Assembly (NCBI GenBank): GCA_018692315.1
Contig: JABHKC010000045.1
Span: 1-64,000, forward strand
Direction: 5' to 3'
Origin: Bacteroidota bacterium
Lineage (GTDB): Bacteria; Bacteroidota; Bacteroidia; Bacteroidales; JABHKC01
Length of the DNA: 64,000 bases
Both the position numbers and the translations under genes were made by a program. The notes below the pieces were generated by a model that saw only the letters and a list, made by a program, of their open reading frames with translations, was not told the origin of the DNA and searched no databases. This document shows positions 1 through 7,036 of this stretch, piece by piece; the stretch's first letter is position 1; each line of letters opens with the position of its first letter.

Positions 1-132
1 AGTTTATTCAGGCACTTCTTAGCAAGAATGAGAAGAAAAAGCAAGTGCTATACTAAAAAGTTAGAAATGTTGAAACAAGCTGTAATGATGCTCATGTTGA
101 AATGGAATAATCAATTAAGTATACTTTGTTAA
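1..132 (+). CDS. C-terminal fragment of an IS1-family transposase (window-edge partial)
   Basis: Frame 1 is open from the first base and ends with TAA at 130-132, giving 43 residues. The residue pattern H-F-L-A-R-M-R-R-K-S near the start, then C-Y-T-K and E-M-L, resembles the end of IS1-type (InsB-like) transposases, which finish with HLARLGRKSLSFSKS and an EL step. The 5' part lies outside the window, so completeness cannot be judged. I could not recognise a right-hand inverted repeat in the 50 bases between the stop and the next gene. The family call is from memory of the motif and is moderately sure. Confidence 0.55.
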   Translation, partial: SLFRHFLARMRRKSKCYTKKLEMLKQAVMMLMLKWNNQLSILC

Positions 133-182
133 CAATGCCAGTTTTATTAATTGTCTTTTTTCTACTCCCTTTGATATTTTAG
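1..182. mobile_element. Probable right end of an IS1-type insertion sequence
   Basis: The transposase tail at 1-132 implies that the window begins inside an insertion sequence whose right boundary lies somewhere between 133 and 182. No terminal repeat or target duplication can be shown, because the left end is missing. Confidence 0.35.
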
Positions 183-1625
183 CTAAATCTTAATAAATTT
201 GATAGAATTCTTATTTGAAGGAGTTACAATATTTAAATAATAAATACCTGATTTCAGGGCATCGCCAGCAAAAGAGATTTTGTATGAACCGGTCTCCATA
301 TTCCTATTAATAAGTCTGAGTACAACTTTCCCTTCTACATTAAATATCTCCATTGATACATGTTCGTGAGCTGCAATAGAAAACTCGACTGTACCTTGCG
401 TGGATACTGGATTTGGAAATATATTGTCAATTCTGCTCTCGCTTGCTTCATTTGCCAATGTTTCTATATCTGTAACAACAATTCCATGTGGTCCTGGCAT
501 ATTTGGGGTTATGCTATGGCAAACACTACACTGAGAAAGTGTACCTGCAAATCCTTGTAGTCCAATGTTTTGAACATTATCATTTGCTTGCTGAGACGGG
601 AAAATGGCATGAGGAGAACCATGACAGGCGCTACAATATAATCCGCCATGACCTTTAGACTGACGGTATAAAAGCCCCGGTTCCTCAGCATAAATAGAAG
701 TATGACAGCCAGATGTTGCACACGAAGGTTCGTCAAGCCATGGCTCGCGCCCATTGCTAATTGATTCTCCAACATTTTCGGTGTCTCCATGACAATCAAT
801 GCATGTGAATCCTACGCTATTCATAACACCTCTATGGCATTGTGTGTTAGACCCGGGATGACATTTATAACAATTATTAGTATTATCATGTTCTTTGTGA
901 ATTACCTCCGATAACGATTCCAAACCCGGTTGTCCTGTTGTTCCCAATGCGTTTGAGGAGTGACAGCTTGCGCATAAAACAGGTCCATTCTGATTAAAAC
1001 CGCTAACATTGTCGTGTTCGTTAAGAATGTTTTGTTGGCTTGGATGGCAATTATTACTAACGCAGCCAATTTCTCCTGAAACAGGAATAACCGGCTGTGT
1101 TGTAGCCAAAAGCGTTCCGTTTGTATCATAAAGAGAAAGAAGAGCCAATTGATAAGGATTCTCGGTAGTTAAATTACTATCTGTAAAAGGAGTGATTGGA
1201 ATGCCTTCTACAACAAAATGATCAGTACTTGGGGTGAGTGTTCCTGATAGCCCAACACCTGTCAGGCCTGTATCGTTGGGTAAGTTTACACCAAAAAGCT
1301 GATCTTCGTAACTCCAGAAATTTGTCTTTCCAACAGAATAGGTATTACCCGGAATTTCATAATTCAATGTTAAATCAGATGTTACCAATTGCGGCAAAGA
1401 AGTGGCCGAACCTTTTTTTACAACTTGTGCAATAAGATTATTATATGGAGGAAGTACAACTACTTTCGAGAAATCTATATTTGTACAGTGCATTCCAAGA
1501 TCGTTCCAGCTAATGAGAACATAATCCGGATTAGTTGATAATGACTTATTGCTTATTCTGGCACCAATGACACCAATGAGTATTAACTCAACTACAATAA
1601 AAATAAAAAAGTTTCTCGTTTTCAT
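183..1625 (-). CDS. T9SS-exported multihaem c-type cytochrome
   Basis: The 480-residue protein starts with a basic-hydrophobic signal peptide (residues 1-25). Near residue 40 it has the segment SWNDLGMHC. The middle carries five CxxCH haem sites (CASCH, CYKCH, CIDCH, CSACH, CSVCH), two C-x4-CH variants (CVSNNCH, CATSGCH) and one orphan QCH, so about seven or eight haems are possible. The last 80 residues are a T9SS type A sorting domain with PNP, FNVEGK and SGIYYL motifs. It is therefore likely exported across the outer membrane and anchored or released at the surface, where it could take part in electron transfer or bind haem or metal. It stands alone, divergent from ruvB. Its redox partner is not visible in the window. 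Confidence 0.8.
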   Translation of the reverse strand: MKTRNFFIFIVVELILIGVIGARISNKSLSTNPDYVLISWNDLGMHCTNIDFSKVVVLPPYNNLIAQVVKKGSATSLPQLVTSDLTLNYEIPGNTYSVGKTNFWSYEDQLFGVNLPNDTGLTGVGLSGTLTPSTDHFVVEGIPITPFTDSNLTTENPYQLALLSLYDTNGTLLATTQPVIPVSGEIGCVSNNCHPSQQNILNEHDNVSGFNQNGPVLCASCHSSNALGTTGQPGLESLSEVIHKEHDNTNNCYKCHPGSNTQCHRGVMNSVGFTCIDCHGDTENVGESISNGREPWLDEPSCATSGCHTSIYAEEPGLLYRQSKGHGGLYCSACHGSPHAIFPSQQANDNVQNIGLQGFAGTLSQCSVCHSITPNMPGPHGIVVTDIETLANEASESRIDNIFPNPVSTQGTVEFSIAAHEHVSMEIFNVEGKVVLRLINRNMETGSYKISFAGDALKSGIYYLNIVTPSNKNSIKFIKI

Positions 1626-1650
1626 AGCAAAAAATTTAATTCAAAAAATT

Positions 1651-1658
1651 CAAATTTA
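1651..1658 (-). promoter_or_regulatory. Candidate -7 box for the multihaem cytochrome gene
   Basis: Read on the minus strand this is TAAATTTG, matching the Bacteroidota -7 consensus TAnnTTTG. It lies 25 bases upstream of the ATG at 1625. No well-spaced -33 TTTG was found, so the call is tentative. Confidence 0.4.
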
Positions 1659-1831
1659 AGAATTTTGTTCAATTATAAAAGCTCATGTATAAAATTTACG
1701 GATTTTTTAACTATTTTTTAACCATTCGATTGAATTGTTTTTGAATTGTTTTCTGCTGATTTTGAAAAAACACATGTTGTAATCTTATCTTTATTAATAA
1801 TTTTACAAACTTTTTGCAAAGGAAATAGAAA

Positions 1832-2851
1832 ATGGATAGAAATTTTGAATTTAGTACTGAAAGCCAGACTTCCGACAAGGAATTTGACAGAAAACTTCGT
1901 CCTTTGGAATTTGGCGATTTTAGCGGACAACAGAAGATTGTTGAAAATCTGAAGATATTTGTTCAGGCTGCAAAAATGCGGAACGAAGCTCTCGACCATA
2001 CTTTGCTACACGGACCTCCCGGATTAGGGAAAACTACGCTTGCCAATATTATTTCGAAAGAATTGAACGTAAATCTGAAACTTAGTTCCGGGCCTGTTCT
2101 TGACAAACCCGGCGATCTCGCAGGACTTTTAACCAATCTTGATAAGCACGATGTTCTGTTCATCGACGAAATTCATCGCCTGAGTCCGGTTGTTGAAGAA
2201 TATTTGTATTCGGCAATGGAAGATTACAGAATCGACATAATGATTGATAAGGGCCCGAGTGCTCGTTCTGTTCAAATAGAATTAAATCCATTTACACTTG
2301 TAGGGGCTACAACACGTTCGGGATTGCTAACAAGCCCGCTCCGTGCACGATTCGGAATAAAAGCACATCTCGAATATTACGATAGTAAGATTTTAACGAA
2401 AATTGTGAAACGCTCTTCGGAAATCTTAAATGTAGAGATTTCTGATAAAGCTGCAGTAGAGATTGCCTCTCGTAGCCGAGGGACACCACGAATTGCAAAT
2501 GCTCTTTTACGAAGAGTAAGAGATTTTGCTCAGGTAAAAGGCGATGGAAATATTGATTTGAATATTACGCAATTTTCGCTCGAAGCTCTAAATATTGACA
2601 AATACGGATTGGACGATATGGATAATAAAATCCTGACTACAATTATTGACAAATTTAAGGGCGGACCTGTCGGAATTTCTACAATTTCAACTGCAGTTGG
2701 CGAAGATGGCGGGACAATTGAAGAAGTTTACGAACCATTTTTAATAAAGGAAGGTTTCATAAAAAGAACTCCACGCGGACGTGAAGTTACAGAACTGGCA
2801 TATACGCATTTGGGGAAAACGGTTCTGGGGAGGGAGAATTTGCTTTTTTAG
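1832..2851 (+). CDS. ruvB: Holliday junction branch migration helicase RuvB
   Basis: RuvB is the hexameric AAA+ motor that drives Holliday junction migration with RuvA during recombinational repair. The 339-residue product is the usual family length. After the N-terminal [12 protein letters not shown] segment comes Walker [13 protein letters not shown] (about residues 60-71) and Walker [10 protein letters not shown] (about 110). Sensor 1 GATTRSGLL follows, then the C-terminal winged helix with [16 protein letters not shown] and [11 protein letters not shown]. The ATG at 1832 gives the expected N-terminus. ruvA and ruvC are not beside it. An accessory island begins directly downstream, so ruvB marks its left edge. 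Confidence 0.97.
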   Translation: MDRNFEFSTESQTSDKEFDRKLRPLEFGDFSGQQKIVENLKIFVQAAKMRNEALDHTLLHGPPGLGKTTLANIISKELNVNLKLSSGPVLDKPGDLAGLLTNLDKHDVLFIDEIHRLSPVVEEYLYSAMEDYRIDIMIDKGPSARSVQIELNPFTLVGATTRSGLLTSPLRARFGIKAHLEYYDSKILTKIVKRSSEILNVEISDKAAVEIASRSRGTPRIANALLRRVRDFAQVKGDGNIDLNITQFSLEALNIDKYGLDDMDNKILTTIIDKFKGGPVGISTISTAVGEDGGTIEEVYEPFLIKEGFIKRTPRGREVTELAYTHLGKTVLGRENLLF

Positions 2852-2964
2852 GATATTTGGGCAAAGCAGAGTAGGACGATGGGACAAAAAGGAAATTTGT
2901 AGAAATACTATATGAAAATAAAAATGTATTTTTAAAGGGTCGTTCTGCTCATCTTCGCCAATTT

Positions 2965-2985
2965 AGATTTGTAAAATACAAATCT
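2965..2985. terminator. Hairpin downstream of ruvB, weak terminator candidate
   Basis: AGATTTGTA and TACAAATCT form a perfect 9-bp stem with an AAA loop, 114 bases after the ruvB stop. The following sequence is GATTGTTTT rather than a clean U-tract, so termination efficiency is uncertain. The remaining 2852-3126 interval holds only this hairpin and the short ORF at its end. Confidence 0.4.
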
Positions 2986-3079
2986 GATTGTTTTAAATAA
3001 CTGAGAAGAAACAGCCTGCTTTGCAAACGACCAACATAAAGAGTTGAAAGATAGGAATAAACCGTTTTATACTGTTTTG

Positions 3080-3130
3080 ATGTGTGAGGTTGTGGAGGAA
3101 ATGGAAACTGTAAAAGAGAAGGTGTTATGA
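3080..3130 (+). CDS. Short ORF coupled to the gajA-like gene (16 codons, possibly a remnant)
   Basis: An ATG at 3080 opens MCEVVEEMETVKEKVL, and its TGA (3128-3130) overlaps the ATG of the next gene (3127) in an ATGA arrangement. The same frame is open back to 3005 and reads like protein (NKPFYTVL just upstream), so this may be the tail of a decayed gene or may start at a TTG (3044). ATGA overlaps often couple translation. I recognise no family, and it may not be expressed. Confidence 0.25.
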   Translation: MCEVVEEMETVKEKVL

Positions 3131-4743
3131 AAATAAAAAAAGTAAATATTGAAAATTTAAAATGTTTTAAAGGAAAATTTACTATAGGGTTAAATGATGG
3201 TATTAATATTTTAGTAGGTAATAATGAAGCTGGAAAATCAACAATTCTTGAAGCAATTCATTTAGCATTGACTGGATTATTATATGGTCGATATTTACGA
3301 AATGAACTTTCTCAATATCTCTTTAATATTGATATTATAAATAATTTTTTGGAAAAGATAAACAATGACAAAGAATGTGATCTGCCTCATATTTTAATTG
3401 AAGTATTCTTTTATGGTAATGACAACCCTATACTTGAAGGAAATAATAATAGTGATAAAGAAAAAGCAGAAGGTGTTTCATGTAAAATAGAATTTGATGA
3501 AAACTATAAAGAGGAATATGAAAATTTAATTAAAAATAAGATTTCAACAATTCCAATTGAATATTACAAAATAACATGGAAATCATTTGCAAGAGAAACA
3601 ATAACTTCACGAAGTATCCCAATAAAATCAGTAATAATAGATTCATCATCATATCGTTTTCAAAATGGTTCTGATATTTATATTGCTCGAATAATTAAAG
3701 ATAATTTGGATAACAAACAAAAAGCATCAATTTCACAAGCATACAGAAAACTAAAAGAAATATTTATGGAAGATGAATCCATAAAGGAAATAAATAAGAA
3801 AATACAAGAAACGCCAAATATTACAGAAAAGGATGTAAAAATTTCAGTTGATTTATCAACAAAAAATGCTTGGGAAACAACTTTAATGACATATTTAAAC
3901 GAAATACCTTTTCATCAAATTGGAAAAGGTGAGCAATGCATTATAAAAACAAATCTTGCATTGTCGCATAAAAAAAATAGTGAAGCAAATTTAATCTTAC
4001 TTGAAGAACCTGAAAATCATCTTTCACACGCAAAACTCAATGAATTTGTTTATAGCATAATAAGTAATCACGATAACAAGCAAATAATAATTTCCACTCA
4101 CAGCAGTTTTGTTGCAAATAAATTAGGTTTAGAAAACTTATTATTGCTGAACAATAGAAATATTTCAAGACTGAATGATTTGTCAGTAGACACATATGAA
4201 TTTTTTAAAAAATTATCAGGATTTGAAACTTTGCGATTAGTTTTGAGTAAAAAAACAATTCTTGTAGAAGGTCCTTCCGATGAGCTAATTGTTCAAAAAG
4301 CTTATCAGGAAAAACACGGAAAGCTGCCCATAGAAGATGAAATAGATATTATCTCAGTTAAATTAACATTTAAGAGATTTCTTGAAATAGCAAAAATAAT
4401 TGAAAAACCAGTTGCAGTAGTTACCGATAATGATGGCAAATACGAAAAAAAGATAACAAATAAATATAAGGATTATAGCGAAATAGAATGTATTACAATT
4501 TTTGCGGATGATAGAAATACTTTAAATACATTGGAGCCTCAATTTGTAGACGCTAATAAAAGTCAATTAGAAACATTGTGTAATACAATAGATATCGATT
4601 TTTTAGAATATGATACAATAGATAAGATTTCAGAATATATGCAAAAGAACAAAACAGATTGGGCTTTATCTGTCTTTGAATCAGCAATAAAACTAAATTA
4701 TCCTGATTATATTAACAGAGTTATTGAGTGGTGTAATGAATAA
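3127..4743 (+). CDS. OLD-family ATPase/TOPRIM nuclease, Gabija GajA-like
   Basis: The 538-residue protein has an N-terminal SMC/ABC-like ATPase half. Walker A is GNNEAGKST at residues 31-39, a GKGEQ signature lies near 278, and Walker B LILLEEPENHL has acidic residues E293/E294, followed by an STHSSF switch. The C-terminal TOPRIM half shows LVEGPSDE (E381) and VVTDNDG (D434, D436), the metal-binding set expected of an active nuclease. OLD ATPase-TOPRIM plus an adjacent UvrD-like helicase is the gene pair of Gabija anti-phage systems. Typical GajA is about 580 residues, so this one is slightly short but complete in its motifs. It overlaps the helicase gene by 8 bases. It could instead be a non-Gabija class 2 OLD protein; context favours Gabija. 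Confidence 0.8.
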   Translation: MKIKKVNIENLKCFKGKFTIGLNDGINILVGNNEAGKSTILEAIHLALTGLLYGRYLRNELSQYLFNIDIINNFLEKINNDKECDLPHILIEVFFYGNDNPILEGNNNSDKEKAEGVSCKIEFDENYKEEYENLIKNKISTIPIEYYKITWKSFARETITSRSIPIKSVIIDSSSYRFQNGSDIYIARIIKDNLDNKQKASISQAYRKLKEIFMEDESIKEINKKIQETPNITEKDVKISVDLSTKNAWETTLMTYLNEIPFHQIGKGEQCIIKTNLALSHKKNSEANLILLEEPENHLSHAKLNEFVYSIISNHDNKQIIISTHSSFVANKLGLENLLLLNNRNISRLNDLSVDTYEFFKKLSGFETLRLVLSKKTILVEGPSDELIVQKAYQEKHGKLPIEDEIDIISVKLTFKRFLEIAKIIEKPVAVVTDNDGKYEKKITNKYKDYSEIECITIFADDRNTLNTLEPQFVDANKSQLETLCNTIDIDFLEYDTIDKISEYMQKNKTDWALSVFESAIKLNYPDYINRVIEWCNE

Positions 4744-5977
4744 TAATTTATTAACTATAGCGGCGGCAGGTTCAGGGAAAACCACCTATTTAATAGATGA
4801 AGCTTTAAACAAAGATTCGTCAAAAAAAATACTTATTACAACATATACTGAAGCAAATGAGAAAGAAATCAGAAAAAAGATAATTAAAAAGAAAGGTTAT
4901 ATTCCATCAAATATTACTGTTCAAACTTGGTTTTCATTTTTATTGCAACACGGTGTTCGACCATTTCAAGGTTCTATAAATAGTATTTTATTTAACTCTG
5001 ATATTAAAGGAATGATTTTGGTTAATCAAAAATCTGGCGTTAAATATCAGGGGAAGTTTGGATCAGTTATATATAAAGAAGATACCGAATTTGAGAAACA
5101 TTATTTTACAAAATCTTGGAAAATATATTCTGATAAAATTTCAAAATTTGCTGTAACATGTGATGACGCTTCAAATGGCAATGTAATTGATAGAATTTCA
5201 AAGATTTATAGTCATATTCTTGTAGATGAAGTTCAGGACTTGGCAGGATATGATTTGGAAATTTTAAAATTTCTTTTTAAGACAAAAACATTTATTTTTT
5301 TGGTTGGAGACCCTAGGCAGGTTACTTACTTAACACATATAGAGAGTAAATATAAAAAATATCGGGATGGGAGAATAAAAGATTTTGTTTCAAATGAATT
5401 AGGAAAAAAGGTAGTATGTGAGATTGATGAGAATACATTAAAGGTTTCACATAGAAATAACAAAGCAATCTGTGACTTTTCAGTAAAACTTTTTCCAGAA
5501 TTTCCTAAAATAGAACCATGCAATTGTGAAACATGTAGAAATTATTCTATTGAACACGAAGGTGTTTTCATTATTAAAACTGCGAATATTGAAGAATATA
5601 TTGAAAAGTTTAAACCTATTCAATTGAGATGGAGCAGAAATATAGAAGTTAGTAATAAAACTAATGTTTATAATTTTGGTGAATCAAAAGGATTGACATT
5701 TAACAGAGTATTGTTATATCCAACTTCAAATATGATAGAATGGATAAAAGATAACAATTATAACTTTACAAAATTTGTAAGAGGAAAAGAGAAAAAACTT
5801 GAAGGTGTCAAAGACAAATTTTATGTTGCTATTACAAGGGCAAAATATAGTGTAGCAATAGTTTTTGATTATGATGAAACAAAAGAATATGACGAAATTA
5901 TAAAATACAATGAAAACCAACCAACTAATATTCTACCAAACCGAAGACGGAAAAGTCAAAATAGAGACCCATTTTGA
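4736..5977 (+). CDS. UvrD/PcrA-like superfamily 1 helicase, Gabija GajB-like
   Basis: I chose the ATG at 4736, which overlaps the stop of the nuclease gene, over an in-frame TTG at 4724; the product is 413 residues. SF1A helicase motifs are in order: Walker A AAGSGKTT (residues 9-16), motif II DEVQD (164-168), motif III LVGDPRQ, motif IV SHRNN, motif V NFGESKGLTF and motif VI YVAITRAK (about 365). It is shorter than B. cereus GajB (about 494 residues). In Gabija the helicase-like subunit acts with GajA to sense or process DNA and nucleotides. The last 22 codons are the out-of-frame shadow of the following rhuM gene, so the native 3' end may have been lost by recombination. The catalytic core looks intact. 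Confidence 0.8.
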   Translation: MNNNLLTIAAAGSGKTTYLIDEALNKDSSKKILITTYTEANEKEIRKKIIKKKGYIPSNITVQTWFSFLLQHGVRPFQGSINSILFNSDIKGMILVNQKSGVKYQGKFGSVIYKEDTEFEKHYFTKSWKIYSDKISKFAVTCDDASNGNVIDRISKIYSHILVDEVQDLAGYDLEILKFLFKTKTFIFLVGDPRQVTYLTHIESKYKKYRDGRIKDFVSNELGKKVVCEIDENTLKVSHRNNKAICDFSVKLFPEFPKIEPCNCETCRNYSIEHEGVFIIKTANIEEYIEKFKPIQLRWSRNIEVSNKTNVYNFGESKGLTFNRVLLYPTSNMIEWIKDNNYNFTKFVRGKEKKLEGVKDKFYVAITRAKYSVAIVFDYDETKEYDEIIKYNENQPTNILPNRRRKSQNRDPF

Positions 5978-6893
5978 GAATGAAACTGTATGGCTAAATC
6001 AGGCTCAGATTTCAGAATTGTTTCAAAAAGAGAGAAGTGTAATAACTAAACACATTGGCAATATATTTAAAGATGAAGAATTGGTTGAAAAAAGCAATGT
6101 GCAATTTTTGCACATTAGTGGTTCTGATAAACCTATAAAATATTACAATCTCGATGTAGTTATTTCGGTTGGTTACAGAGTAAAATCGCACAGAGGGGTA
6201 CATTTTAGAAAATGGGCAACGGCACTTATCAAAGAGTACTTGATAAAAGGCTTTGCAATGAACGATGAACTACTAAAAGAGGCAGGAGGCGGAAACTATT
6301 TTGATGAACTATTGGCTCGCATTCGGGATATTCGTTCATCAGAAAAAGTGTTTTGGCGTAAGGTTTTAGATGTTTATTCCACAAGTATCGACTACGACCC
6401 CAAAACCGAACAATCGGTAATGGTGTTTAAAACCATACAAAACAAAATGCACTGGGCAAGCCACGGAGAAACAGCAGCCGAAACAGTTTATCGCAGAGTT
6501 GATTCGTCAAAAGAAAATATTGGACTAACAAATTTTAAAGGTGAAATCCCAACAAAAAAAGAAGTTGAAATTGCTAAAAACTATCTTGCTGAAGATGAAT
6601 TGAATATTTTGAACAGAATGGTAACAGCATTTTTAGAAATTGCTGAAATACAAGCATTAGACCGCACACCAATGTATATGGCAGATTGGATTAAGCAGTT
6701 AGATACTTTCTTGAAAATGACCAATAAAGAGATTCTGCAACATTCCGGTACGGTTAGTCATCAAAAAGCAATAGAAAAAGCTCACGGTGAATATGAAATT
6801 TATAAAGAGAAAATAAAGAATAGAATCACACAAGTTGAAAAGGATTTTATCAAGCAGCTTGAAAGTTGGCAGGTAATGTATCCAAAAGAGTAA
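5910..6893 (+). CDS. RhuM family protein
   Basis: The 327-residue protein has the Virulence_RhuM pattern. It opens with IFYQTEDGKVKIE, then ETVWLNQAQISELF, ERSVITKHI, a YNLDVVISVGYRV segment and GVHFRKWAT. The C-terminal half includes DYDPKT, FKTIQNKMHWASHGETAAE and ADWIKQLDTFL. RhuM proteins are common in defence islands and often sit inside type I restriction-modification operons; their biochemical role is not settled. The length is full for the family. The ATG at 5910 fits the family N-terminus, so the 68-base overlap with the preceding helicase gene is real and unusual. Confidence 0.85.
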   Translation: MKTNQLIFYQTEDGKVKIETHFENETVWLNQAQISELFQKERSVITKHIGNIFKDEELVEKSNVQFLHISGSDKPIKYYNLDVVISVGYRVKSHRGVHFRKWATALIKEYLIKGFAMNDELLKEAGGGNYFDELLARIRDIRSSEKVFWRKVLDVYSTSIDYDPKTEQSVMVFKTIQNKMHWASHGETAAETVYRRVDSSKENIGLTNFKGEIPTKKEVEIAKNYLAEDELNILNRMVTAFLEIAEIQALDRTPMYMADWIKQLDTFLKMTNKEILQHSGTVSHQKAIEKAHGEYEIYKEKIKNRITQVEKDFIKQLESWQVMYPKE

Positions 6894-6900
6894 TTTAACT

Positions 6901-7029
6901 ATGAAATTCGCCAAAGAACGATTAGAAAAAGTAATAATACAACTCCTTAAAAATGCGGATTATCCTTATGTAAAGGGCGAAATTGTTGAGCGTAAAAAAG
7001 ATGATGTTCTTATTAAAGAAAACTCCTAA
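6901..7029 (+). pseudogene. N-terminal stub of a type I restriction HsdR-like gene (42 codons)
   Basis: A short ORF starts 8 bases after the rhuM stop and ends with TAA at 7027-7029. Its pattern (MKFAKERLEKVIIQLL, then Y-x-Y-V-K-G-E-I-V-E-R, then DDVLIKE) resembles the opening of HsdR-type restriction subunits, which read roughly LEKAFIELL...Y..LG..I.R..DEVLIEEDL. The rest of such a gene (about 900 codons) is absent, and the mfd start codon follows after only 7 bases. With rhuM beside it, this looks like the scar of a lost type I R-M operon. It might alternatively be a genuine micro-protein. The match is from memory. Confidence 0.5.
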
Positions 7030-7036
7030 AGCCACC

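Noticed and set aside
6983-7036. Extended Mfd start at 6983
   Set aside because: The 18 extra codons lie inside the preceding stub ORF region. The ATG at 7037 gives the expected N-terminus.
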